DNA of 64,000 nucleotides from Thiorhodococcus drewsii AZ1 (GCF_000224065.1 NZ_AFWT01000007.1:120698-184697); one strand, 5' to 3'. Positions 56,019 to 63,736 are shown, counted from the first letter of the stretch. Notes: generated by a model from the sequence alone, not told the origin. Made by a program: numbers and translations.

Positions 56019-56381
56019 ATGGATCCTTGGGCTAGAGCAGAAAAAGAGCTAGAAGAATGGGTGAGTGTTCTTAATGGTGCAATCGGGGTGTTGAGCTTTA
56101 CAATTGCTACGACTGCAATAACAAGTAGCTATCCGGAAGAAATTGCCTCGATAGCATTTGTGTTTATGACCTTGTGGGGATTCAGTAAAGGTAAGCCGTT
56201 CCGCAAGCCCATTCAACGGCATACGAGACATAGCGGGGTATTGGCTACTGATCTTGTTCTATTTGGCGGCTCGTACATCTTTATCCTCGGCTATTCTTCG
56301 CTTGCGCTAGTGGCATTTGGCTTTATCGAAGCAGCGGATCTGCAGGGTTTGTCATTTGCAAACTTGTTTTTCGGAACATAA
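56019..56381 (+). CDS. Cassette small membrane protein of unknown function
   Basis: A 120-residue protein with a short charged N-terminus (MDPWARAEKELEEW), then about three hydrophobic helices around 17-38, 45-58 and 78-105. No family recognised. It starts at ATG 56019 with GGAG 16 bases upstream. Its stop codon TAA is part of the outer box of attC4 (ACATAAC), a compact arrangement typical of cassettes. Length, AT content and position support a genuine cassette gene. Confidence 0.75.
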   Translation: MDPWARAEKELEEWVSVLNGAIGVLSFTIATTAITSSYPEEIASIAFVFMTLWGFSKGKPFRKPIQRHTRHSGVLATDLVLFGGSYIFILGYSSLALVAFGFIEAADLQGLSFANLFFGT

Positions 56382-56481
56382 CACTTGCCTCAGCGCCGAC
56401 CCAATACTGCGCATCAAATTCAGCGCAGGACTTCAAGGTCGTGCCAGCGCAGTATTGGGCCGACTAGGCAACACGTTAGCC
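56376..56481 (+). other. attC site 4
   Basis: ACATAAC at 56376-56382 and GTTAGCC at 56475-56481 are the outer boxes. GCCGACCCAATACTGCGC and GCGCAGTATTGGGCCGAC form a strong inner stem. At 106 bp it is longer than the others. The left box overlaps the stop of the membrane-protein gene. Confidence 0.82.
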
Positions 56482-56501
56482 CCTAATAAGAGGATGGCGC
56501 G

Positions 56502-57212
56502 ATGAAAAAAACTTGTAACTTCATTGCTTTAATTGCTGGATTATTCTCCAGCTTTTCCGCGTTATCATTTCCTATTGCAGAACAAGTAACCGAAGGGTTT
56601 AAAGTTATTGTAAACACAAATTCAAATATTATCGCCACATACCAGGGAAATAGTGCGACATGTAGTAATGATCTATATCTTATGCTAAAGGAGAATGGAA
56701 CCCCCGGCGATGACGGAGATTTTTCGAACGATTTATTTATATTCAACAATCACGGATCCCAACTTGGAAGCCAAGTTAATCTTGGTCAGTTCCCAGTCGG
56801 TACAGAGCTAATATTCAGAATTTTTGTCAATTCGAGTAGCTCTCTATATTGCAACGGCGATAGTTTTTATACTGGGCCCTCTGGGAGAAATCCAGATGAT
56901 CATACGCATGCCAGGGTCCAAAATGATTGGCAGCCAAACGAAGCACTTGTGAGTTTCGAGGACCTGTATGACGGCATTCCCGACGGTTTTGATTACAATG
57001 ATCTAAGTTTTTCTTTTGCAAATGTTGAGGGTGAAAGAGTGGAAAAACCCGAAATTGCCATTAAAGGCGGATATTTTAACTTTTCTACTTTATCGGGAAA
57101 CCTACCAGAAAACCAAGATTGCCAACTTGAGAGAGATTACGGTAGAGCGATGTTTGATGAATTGAACGGCATTCTATACATTTGTGGTCCGTTTGGTTGG
57201 ATTTCGAAGTAA
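56502..57212 (+). CDS. Cassette secreted DUF4114 protein with the shared C-terminal YGR/C-C domain (member 2)
   Basis: A 236-residue exported protein: signal peptide (KKTCNFIALIAGLFSSFSALSF), a middle domain with TELIFRIFVNSSSS, DDHTHARVQNDW and EALVSFEDLYDGIPDGFDYNDLSF, which fits DUF4114, and the shared 56-residue tail (181-236) with EKPEIAIKGGYFNF, NQDC, DYGRAMFDELNGILYIC and FGW. Start ATG 56502 follows AGAGG in TAAGAGGATGGCGCG. The expected attC directly after the stop is displaced by the IS91-type transposase sequence; the attC5 site beyond it may belong to this cassette. Confidence 0.82.
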   Translation: MKKTCNFIALIAGLFSSFSALSFPIAEQVTEGFKVIVNTNSNIIATYQGNSATCSNDLYLMLKENGTPGDDGDFSNDLFIFNNHGSQLGSQVNLGQFPVGTELIFRIFVNSSSSLYCNGDSFYTGPSGRNPDDHTHARVQNDWQPNEALVSFEDLYDGIPDGFDYNDLSFSFANVEGERVEKPEIAIKGGYFNFSTLSGNLPENQDCQLERDYGRAMFDELNGILYICGPFGWISK

Positions 57213-57312
57213 CGCAAGATCGTAGAGGCTAATCATGGTTGAACAAATAAAAGGAAAAACGGCGGTAAGCATAGGTCTGGTGCGGACATGTGACCAATGA
57301 ACCAGGAATGAA

Positions 57313-58554
57313 ATGGTGATGGCTGCGATGGAAGCGACAGTACAAGGCATCTTCATATATGGGTTTGAATCCTATCAGAAAACGCATGGCCTGAGCGTCG
57401 ATCAACGACGCGCCGCGCAGGCCATCATGCTGTGCCAAAGTGAAGCGCTCGGCTATGAAGAATGGATCTTTTTGAATGACAAACATACGGAACAGCAGAA
57501 TCACTCCTGTCGTCATCGCAGTTGCCCGCGCTGTCATGGTGCCCTGACGCATGACTGGTTGGAGCGCACTCAGGCACAGCTGCTTCCCTGCGACCACTTT
57601 CATGTCATCTTCACGCTGCCTCATGAGCTCAATGCGCTGTGGCAATACAACCGCGAATGGAGCAGTGATCACCTGTTCAAGGCCTCCGCAGAAACACTGA
57701 AAGAGCTGCTGGCCGATACGCGCTATCTGGGGGCTGAAGTGGGTCTGCTCAGTGCATTGCACACCTGGGGGCGGACCTTGAGCTCACATCCCCATGTGCA
57801 TGTCCTCGTCACGGGCGGGGGGCTCCAGGGTGAATCGTGGCGTCCGGCCAAGAAGGACTACCTGGTTCCCGTCGGGGTTATCAAGGCCAAATTTCGCGGC
57901 AAATGGCTCACCTGGCTCAATCACGCCTACGCCGCCGGTGCGCTCACCTTGCCACCGGACTGGACCCTGGAGCGCTGGAGACAGATCCTGCGAACGATCG
58001 CGCGCAAGGACTGGAATGTCCGCATCCAGGGCGCCTATCGTCATGGTCATGGAGTCGCGAACTACCTCTCGCGCTACCTGCGGGGTGGTCCCATTAAAGA
58101 TCACCGCATCGTGTCGGCCTCGTCCGAGCGCGTGACCTTTCGCTACCGCGATCATCACGACAATCACGAGAAGACCCTGGCGCTCACCCAAGAGCAGTTC
58201 CTATCCCGCGTGCTCTGGCACGTGCCGGTCAAAGGCCAGCACAGCGTGCGCTACTACGGCCTCTACAGCACGGGCGCCGCCCACAAGCGCCAAGAGGTCA
58301 GAGACCAGCTCGGCTTGCCCGAGCAGGAACCGCCGGCCACCGAACCTCAATCCCGTCAGTGCCCTTACTGCGGGCACCCCTTATTTCATCGGGTCAGCGT
58401 CCGCCGTCAAATTTCCTATCTAAGGAATACGGCCTGTTCCAACCTCGGTGGCACTGTTCAACAAGGAGTTCAAGCCGCCCCATTGACGCAGGAGCGGCCA
58501 GCCCAAAGCCAAAGCACGGAGCGGATTTTTTTGGCCCTGCCAGGGGCGGCTTAA
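57313..58554 (+). CDS. IS91-family (Y1/Y2, rolling-circle) transposase
   Basis: A 413-residue HUH transposase. The N-terminal zinc-binding domain has HSCRHRSCPRCHGALTHDWL; the HUH motif is HPHVHVLVTGGG; the catalytic tyrosine is in VANYLSRYLRGG, with a second nearby in that block, so the one- or two-tyrosine type needs checking. A second zinc knuckle is CPYCGHPLF. The last ~40 residues (GTVQQGVQAAPLTQ onward) read into attC5 and are not transposase-like, so the element seems truncated at its 3' end near 58440. Its left end has no recognised inverted repeat. It lies between cassette member 2 and attC5 and probably inserted into that cassette. Confidence 0.85.
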   Translation: MVMAAMEATVQGIFIYGFESYQKTHGLSVDQRRAAQAIMLCQSEALGYEEWIFLNDKHTEQQNHSCRHRSCPRCHGALTHDWLERTQAQLLPCDHFHVIFTLPHELNALWQYNREWSSDHLFKASAETLKELLADTRYLGAEVGLLSALHTWGRTLSSHPHVHVLVTGGGLQGESWRPAKKDYLVPVGVIKAKFRGKWLTWLNHAYAAGALTLPPDWTLERWRQILRTIARKDWNVRIQGAYRHGHGVANYLSRYLRGGPIKDHRIVSASSERVTFRYRDHHDNHEKTLALTQEQFLSRVLWHVPVKGQHSVRYYGLYSTGAAHKRQEVRDQLGLPEQEPPATEPQSRQCPYCGHPLFHRVSVRRQISYLRNTACSNLGGTVQQGVQAAPLTQERPAQSQSTERIFLALPGAA

Positions 58555-58568
58555 CTCAACGGTTAGGC
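58456..58568 (+). other. attC site 5
   Basis: GTTCAAC at 58456-58462 and GTTAGGC at 58562-58568 are the outer boxes. GTTCAAGCCGCCCC and GGGGCGGCTTAACTC form the inner stem. The site overlaps the end of the transposase reading frame. It closes the cassette that carried the IS91-type insertion. Confidence 0.75.
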
Positions 58569-58623
58569 ACATCAACGCCCGGTGCCTAGCCAATTTCTTC
58601 AACAGGGCGTGGAGATAAATGCG

Positions 58624-59274
58624 ATGAAATTTGGGGCGTTATGTTACTTAGAATGTAAACTAAAGACAATACTGCCTGGATTATTGGCCAGCTATTTTTT
58701 GATGTATGGGGGGGTTTCATTGGCTGTGGAAGATACTTGTGAGCCAGAGCCAACCGATCAAACTCTACGTTATGGAGATTATGTGATTTGCACGACCTAT
58801 CCAGCACTTGAGTCTGATTATTATCGCGTTTACCTTCAGGAGGGAGATAAATTTCGTATAGAAGCCACTCAACTTACAGGCAGTTTTAGTATCTTTTTGA
58901 AGGTTATAGCCCCCGATGGCACGGAAGTACTGGACTGGCTTGAGCGCGATACAACTGCGGTCTTTGAAAGTTCTGCCTCCACTACTGGGTTATATACTGC
59001 GATAGTTACTAACAACTATAACAGAGGCAATCAATATAGCTTCTCTTTGTCGTGTCTTGGAGGGCCTTGTCTTACAGATGTCATAGATCCACCAGAGATT
59101 TCTACAGGAGGCGGCATTACTATAGGAAAAGGATTTGTGGATTTAGATATTACAAATGGGTTACATCCAGATACCTCATACTGTAAAGATGACCATCATT
59201 ATGGCCGATTGGTTGTTGATGAGGTAAATTCCATCCTTTATATCTGTACCCAAGCAGGATGGGATATTCATTAG
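58624..59274 (+). CDS. Cassette secreted protein with the shared C-terminal YGR/C-C domain (member 3)
   Basis: A 216-residue exported protein: signal-like segment ILPGLLASYFLMYGGVSLA with cleavage near residue 34, a pre-peptidase-C-terminal-like beta sandwich (about 45-145; DYYRVYLQEGDKFRIEA, GTEVLDW, TTGLYTAIVTNNY) and the shared tail (about 162-216) with SYC, HHYGRLVVDEVNSILYIC and AGW. The KPEI opening of the tail is replaced by GGGITIGKGFVDLD. ATG 58624 is preceded by GGAG; the frame is open from 58582. It follows the attC5 core and ends before attC6. Confidence 0.82.
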   Translation: MKFGALCYLECKLKTILPGLLASYFLMYGGVSLAVEDTCEPEPTDQTLRYGDYVICTTYPALESDYYRVYLQEGDKFRIEATQLTGSFSIFLKVIAPDGTEVLDWLERDTTAVFESSASTTGLYTAIVTNNYNRGNQYSFSLSCLGGPCLTDVIDPPEISTGGGITIGKGFVDLDITNGLHPDTSYCKDDHHYGRLVVDEVNSILYICTQAGWDIH

Positions 59275-59349
59275 TCAAAAATATCAAAACGGCTAAAAGG
59301 GTTAAATGAAAATTGAAAATGAGCCGGTTTGAAAACGTAAGCATCGCAA

Positions 59350-59436
59350 GCCTAACAAGCGCATCTAGCCGCCCACAATAAGCGCCGCTCGTTCCTCGCT
59401 CCGCTTATTGTGGGCGGCTGCTGCTTGTCGTTAAAC
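59350..59436 (+). other. attC site 6
   Basis: GCCTAAC at 59350-59356 and GTTAAAC at 59430-59436 are the outer boxes. AGCCGCCCACAATAAGCG and CGCTTATTGTGGGCGGCT form an 18-bp inner stem. This is the last clear attC of the array. Confidence 0.88.
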
Positions 59437-59466
59437 GACTTACGTCCAAAACAATAGGAGGTCGTT

Positions 59467-59781
59467 ATGGAAGAGGATGTTATTATCGCCTTTCTTCTTA
59501 CTAATTTATTACCTCTTGCGGTAACCTCAATAGTATATGGAGAAACTTTATGGCTTGACTAAAATGAAGCTCATTTAGGGAGTCCAGATGAGGCTTATGG
59601 AGTATTATGTTCCATTGCTATAAGCTATTCGGTAGAGGTTGCTGGAAATACAAATATAGATGGCGCATCTAATCTTTGTAATCCTGAAAGCATATATGTC
59701 GGCGGTAATGTGGACGCTTCGCCAGATGCTGTTAGAGAGATCATAGGGCTTGGCGGATCCACTCAAGTAAGCACATTATAG
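59467..59781 (+). pseudogene. Cassette gene interrupted by an in-frame TAA
   Basis: A good ribosome site (AGGAGG at about 59457) precedes ATG 59467. The frame reads a signal-like segment (IIAFLLTNLLPLAVTSIVYG), then TAA at 59560-59562 (codon 32), and then stays open for 72 more codons (NEAHLGSPDEAYGVL, ..., GGSTQVSTL) to TAG at 59779-59781. The downstream part is coherent. This is the second cassette gene in the array broken by a single TAA in frame. No attC follows clearly, so the cassette may be degenerate. Confidence 0.6.
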
Positions 59782-59886
59782 CCACTACATTAATATTCTA
59801 GACGCATTTAAAACTAAAAGCATGGCAAGCTGTTAAATTGTAACCTTAAACCTGTTAAATGCGGATACCAAAAGCGGAGTTGTAAA

Positions 59887-61728
59887 ATGAAACAACTAAT
59901 TGTCAGTCTATTATTATTCACGGTTTCAGGGGTCGCTTACTCTGCGACTCCTTTTATCGATTATTACAATGTCAGTTCAAATTGGACATCAGGAATAGTT
60001 GGTGAAGGCGAACTGATCATCGATGAGGATGTTATCCTAACTCAGGATCAGAATATAGTTGGAAACATTCAGATCACAGTAGTTGCTGGTGGTCAATTAA
60101 CGAATGATGCTTACCAACTTACGCTGAATGGAAATGAGCCCGCTGGTATCACCTATGACCTAGCGGCTTCAACAATCGGAAATGGAAGCATCACCAGTAA
60201 TCCAGCTGGTATTGATTGCGGCACGACTTGCAGTGCACAGTTTAACGAAGGCACCAGTGTATCCCTTACAGCCACCCCTGACACTGCTTGGGAATTTAAC
60301 GGCTGGAGTGGCGCATGCACGGGCACTGGCGCTTGTCGTCTGAGCATGACCGAAGATCAAAGCGTCTCCGCGACCTTCATCCAAGAGCCCGTCGGCATGC
60401 AATCACTGAGCGTTAGCGTCTCCGGTCCCGGCTCCGTCTCCAGCGCCCCGGCCGGCATCCTCTGCGGAGTTGACTGTCAGGAGGACTTCCCCGCCGGGAC
60501 TCAAGTCACGCTGACCGCCTTGCCGAATCTTGGGGCCAGCTTTAGCGGCTGGAGCGGCGCCTGCAGCGTTACCAACGCGAGTTGTATCGTACCCATGGAT
60601 CAGGCTCGCAACGTCCTGGCTCAGTTCACGGCCGTCTCGGCCGATGATCTGCCACTGGTCGTCAACATCGTCGGCGAGGGGCAAGTCCAAAGTAGCCCAG
60701 ATGGTATCAACTGCACCGGACTCTGCCTGAGTCGTTTCGCCAACGGCACCGGTCTGACCCTGACCGCCACTGCGGCAGAGGGTTGGACATTCGCAGGCTG
60801 GGAAGGCGCCTGTGCTGGCACCTCCTCCACCTGCACCTTGAGCCTGACCAGCCCCAATACGGCCATCGCCACTTTCGAGCCCCAGACCGTTCAGGGCGAG
60901 GAAACGCTCGACGTGGTCGTGGTGGGTCTCGGCTCGGTCACCAGCACTCCTGGTGATATCAACTGCGGCACCGATTGCCAGGACAGCTACATCCAGGGCA
61001 CCCGTGTCACGCTCACCGCCACGCCTGCCAGCGGCAGTAGCTTCATCGGTTGGGGTGGCGCCTGCATCGACAGCAGTACCACCGCTACCTGTACCCTGAG
61101 TATGGACGAGACTCTTCTAGCGGTTGCCGCCTTTGGCTCTTCAGCAACGCGCGGCGAGTCCACCGCCTGGAAAGTCGCGGAAATCTACATGGCCACCATG
61201 GGCTATGCCCCCGACAACGAAGGCTTGCAATACTGGGTCACCAACATCGACACCCTGCCGCAATGGACACCAGAAACCGTCGCCGGGAGCTTCTTCGACC
61301 AACCTCTGGTCCAATCTGTTTACCCGCCCGAGGCCGGCTATGGCTCTTTCATCGACGCCCTCTACCGCAACCTGTTCGGTCGCGGCGCCGATCAAGAAGG
61401 CTACACCTACTGGCTCCAGCAGCTCGAAACCGGACAGATCGCTCGTCAGCACATGATCATCGCTATGATTAACGGCGGTTGGGAGAATCCTAGCCCGGAC
61501 GCCCTCTCAGACATGCAGCGTTTTGCCAATCGTATTGAGGTCGCCTTGGCTTTCGCCCGTTATCAGGCGGAGAACGGCATTGTCTACAGCCAAATGAGCG
61601 GAGCGAACCAGCAGTATTTGCGCGAAATCGGCAGCAACATCCTGCACGGAGTGACCACCAACGACAGCACCCGCGATGCCGCCATCAACAGCATCCCGAT
61701 GCTGCTCGGGCCGTTCGCGAACGAATAA
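59887..61728 (+). CDS. Secreted protein with four InlB-type repeats and C-terminal DUF4214
   Basis: A 613-residue exported protein. Signal peptide about 1-20 (KQLIVSLLLFTVSGVAYSA). Four divergent InlB B-type repeats start near residues 97, 179, 261 and 346, each with G-x-G-x-V-x-S-x-P-x-G-I-x-C-G-x-x-C and ending GWSGAC or similar; each holds disulfide-capable cysteine pairs. The DUF4214 domain (about 426-531; VAGSFFDQPLVQSVY, IDALYRNLFGRGADQEGYTYW) is related to the N-terminus of the large surface protein at 30.5-34.4 kb. The first ~430 bp are AT-rich like cassettes while the rest is GC-rich. No attC follows. Likely surface exposed. Confidence 0.82.
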   Translation: MKQLIVSLLLFTVSGVAYSATPFIDYYNVSSNWTSGIVGEGELIIDEDVILTQDQNIVGNIQITVVAGGQLTNDAYQLTLNGNEPAGITYDLAASTIGNGSITSNPAGIDCGTTCSAQFNEGTSVSLTATPDTAWEFNGWSGACTGTGACRLSMTEDQSVSATFIQEPVGMQSLSVSVSGPGSVSSAPAGILCGVDCQEDFPAGTQVTLTALPNLGASFSGWSGACSVTNASCIVPMDQARNVLAQFTAVSADDLPLVVNIVGEGQVQSSPDGINCTGLCLSRFANGTGLTLTATAAEGWTFAGWEGACAGTSSTCTLSLTSPNTAIATFEPQTVQGEETLDVVVVGLGSVTSTPGDINCGTDCQDSYIQGTRVTLTATPASGSSFIGWGGACIDSSTTATCTLSMDETLLAVAAFGSSATRGESTAWKVAEIYMATMGYAPDNEGLQYWVTNIDTLPQWTPETVAGSFFDQPLVQSVYPPEAGYGSFIDALYRNLFGRGADQEGYTYWLQQLETGQIARQHMIIAMINGGWENPSPDALSDMQRFANRIEVALAFARYQAENGIVYSQMSGANQQYLREIGSNILHGVTTNDSTRDAAINSIPMLLGPFANE

Positions 61729-61799
61729 GGTGATCGTTCGAGTGAAGCGAGCTATGAGCTGAACCGTTATTGGACGAGCCCGGAATCTAACGGGCCAGA

Positions 61800-61838
61800 A
61801 AGTAACCATCCCCCGGCTCTGCCGGGGGATGGTTACTT
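61800..61838. terminator. Perfect 18-bp hairpin between convergent genes
   Basis: AGTAACCATCCCCCGGC at 61801-61817, loop TCT, and its exact complement at 61821-61837 (18 bp with the flanking A-T pair) lie between the stops of the InlB-repeat gene (plus) and member 4 (minus). It is a strong bidirectional terminator candidate or a REP-like repeat. No T-run of note follows on either strand. Confidence 0.65.
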
Positions 61839-61843
61839 CAATT

Positions 61844-62695
61844 CTACTTCTCTTGCCACCCAAACTTGTCACAAAGAAACAGCGCGTTGTTGGTTGGATC
61901 ATATATCATTCTTCCATAGTGATCCGTAGCCGTGCAGTCCTCGTCAGGTGGAGAACGACCATCTATAACATCAAGTTTGATATAGCCGCCCTTAACGCTG
62001 ATTTCGGGCTTTTTGCTGCTAGTATCTGGCAGTAATACGGTCCCATACTGTAGATGATCCACCTCCCAGTTGTTCTTTCCGGGCATTGAGATTCTAATTG
62101 CCGAAATACCGTTTATGTTAACAACTCCAATGAAACGATCCTCACTTGTCGTCCGTGAGATACTCGAATCACCAAGGGAGAAAGGGCCGAATACTCCCAA
62201 GGAGTTTCCGAATTGGTCGAATGCTTCGAATATAGTGTTTTCGCTTAAATCCGATGAGAGAGGTGTTCCACCATTGTTTCTGCCTACATCAGTCCAAACA
62301 ATGCCGGCATGCGTAGGCAACGAGCCATCAAGCGCGCTAGCAGAAAAATCGAAGGTAAGACTACTGGTTTTGAAATCTGAAAAGAGGCTTCTAGTCGAGC
62401 CAGTTGCGAGCCCATCAATTGTCCCGTCATCTCCATCGACGGAATCACTATACGCAGTAGTAATATTGGTGCTTGCAAACTCACGCAAAGTTACACCAGG
62501 TGTATTTAGATTGCCGTCTTCAAAATTTTCTATATAGAAGTTCAGGAAAGTGGTATCGGAAAAGGGGCTAATCGAAGCGCCAGCAGATACGTCATCGAAT
62601 GATAGATAAGGTGATGGCCCTAAGTAGTCCGCTGGCGCCATGTTAGAAATGATGGCGGAGGCGAGAAGACTAAGTGAAACGTTGCTCTTTCGCAT
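61844..62695 (-). CDS. Secreted protein with the shared C-terminal YGR/C-C domain (member 4)
   Basis: A 283-residue protein on the minus strand. Signal-like N-terminus (RKSNVSLSLLASAIISNMAPA), a long beta-rich domain (about 30-220; SLTFDFSASALDGSLPTHAG, DRFIGVVNINGISAIRISMPG, EVDHLQYG) similar to carbohydrate/VPXXXP-type exported domains, and the shared tail (228-283) with KKPEISVKGGYIKLD, DEDC, HYGRMIYDPTNNALFLC and FGW. ATG 62695 or 62698 follows AGGAA; the frame is open to 62752. No clear attC flanks it, so it may be a lost or inverted cassette, or a chromosomal gene of the same family. Confidence 0.8.
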   Translation of the reverse strand: MRKSNVSLSLLASAIISNMAPADYLGPSPYLSFDDVSAGASISPFSDTTFLNFYIENFEDGNLNTPGVTLREFASTNITTAYSDSVDGDDGTIDGLATGSTRSLFSDFKTSSLTFDFSASALDGSLPTHAGIVWTDVGRNNGGTPLSSDLSENTIFEAFDQFGNSLGVFGPFSLGDSSISRTTSEDRFIGVVNINGISAIRISMPGKNNWEVDHLQYGTVLLPDTSSKKPEISVKGGYIKLDVIDGRSPPDEDCTATDHYGRMIYDPTNNALFLCDKFGWQEK

Positions 62696-62748
62696 CATCA
62701 AGGTTCCTATTCGCTTAGTTTGAGAAGGTTCGCCGATTACAGCATTGT

Positions 62749-63090
62749 TCAACGCTTAACATGCAATGGACGGCGCAGCCGCCCAGCCAAAGTTTCTAGA
62801 TCTAGAATGTCAAGTCCCCTAAGATTATATACCCGTTTTTTGAATAGTTCTGGGCGCTTCTTGGCCCAATCCTTGAGGGTTTGAATCGGGGCGATGTGCC
62901 TGAGTGCTTTTTGCGGAATGTGTTGGTTGTAGACCTGGACGTAGCGGGTGATGGTTTGCTCCAGGCTCTGTGAAGAGTCGAACCGTGTGGTGGCCAGCAC
63001 CTCGGCGATGCGCCCATTGAAACGCTCAACCGTGCCATTGGTCTGTGGGGTTCTGGGTTTGGTCAGGCGATGCTCGAGTCGGCCGATGCG
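62749..63090 (-). pseudogene. IS481-type transposase remnant, 5' truncated
   Basis: On the minus strand, from 63090 down, the frame reads RIGRLEHRLTKPRTPQTNGTVERF, then NGRIAEVLATTRFDSSQS, and ALRHIAPIQTLKDWAKK, typical of the end of the IS481 DDE integrase core (the TPQTNG-x-VERF block). It lacks the N-terminal half and the upstream part of the catalytic core. Only a 252-bp stretch is open from an ATG/GTG. The last residues (about 20) are unlike transposase. The fragment borders member 4. Confidence 0.7.
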
Positions 63091-63211
63091 AAAGGCCGAA
63101 GTGCTTGCGAATCACCTTCAACGTGTAGCCGCCGCAGGCGCGGTGGCCGTGGGGGACGGTTCTTGGCTTGCGCCTGACACCCTACCTCTTATTCTTTATG
63201 TGCAGACAGAA

Positions 63212-63466
63212 TCAGTAGTGATGTCGAAGTTGAGCGATGAAAAGGGAGTTATCTTCGACTTTGTAAACAATGCGGTGTTCGTCGTTTGCGCGCCTCGACC
63301 AGTAGCCAGACAGCGCGTGCTTCAAAGGTTCCGGTTTGCCAATCCCTTCAAACGGGGAGCGCTGAATGTCTTGAGTGAGCAAATTGATCCGTTTCAGTAG
63401 CCTTTTGTCGGCGCATTGCCAATAGAGGTAATCGTCCCACGCGTTCTCTGCAAAAATCAGCTTCAT
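63212..63466 (-). CDS. yoeB: Toxin YoeB
   Basis: An 84-residue RelE-family ribosome-dependent mRNA interferase. KLIFAENAWDDYLYWQ, the KRINLLTQDIQRSPFEGIGKPEPLK block and GYWSRRANDEHRIVYKV, with the C-terminal HHY, are the YoeB signature; the glutamate, arginine and histidine of the active site (E46, R65, H83 in E. coli numbering) are present. It overlaps the antitoxin gene by four bases (ATGA). Confidence 0.95.
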   Translation of the reverse strand: MKLIFAENAWDDYLYWQCADKRLLKRINLLTQDIQRSPFEGIGKPEPLKHALSGYWSRRANDEHRIVYKVEDNSLFIAQLRHHY

Positions 63467-63714
63467 TCACGGAGATTCCTCTCCGAGCTACCACCACTCT
63501 CAAGCTCGGCAATAGATTCCAGCAAGCGCCGTGCGTTTTTTGGGCTACGGATCAAATAAGCTGTTTCTTCAAGGGCTTGGTAATCATCAAGGGAAATTAT
63601 AACTACCGAGCGGGAATTTTTCCGAGTAATAATCATCGGCGCATGGTCATCACATACTTTTTCCATCGTATCAGCCAACTTGCTGCGGGCTTCGGAGTAC
63701 GTCATTGTGTTCAT
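63463..63714 (-). CDS. yefM: Antitoxin YefM
   Basis: An 83-residue Phd/YefM-family antitoxin that binds YoeB and its own promoter. NTMTYSEARSKLADTMEKVCDDHAP and ITRKNSRSVVIISLDDYQALEETAYL are conserved blocks; the acidic, disordered C-terminus should wrap the toxin. It is first in the operon, and a TTGTACAA palindrome lies upstream. The pair may be an accessory module stabilising this mobile region. Confidence 0.95.
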   Translation of the reverse strand: MNTMTYSEARSKLADTMEKVCDDHAPMIITRKNSRSVVIISLDDYQALEETAYLIRSPKNARRLLESIAELESGGSSERNLRE

Positions 63715-63736
63715 TGGCCTGGCCTTCTAATCGTAG

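Noticed and set aside
59782..59886. Seventh attC site after the broken cassette gene
   Set aside because: GTTAAAT-like words occur, but the outer boxes and inner stem do not pair; not enough to call.
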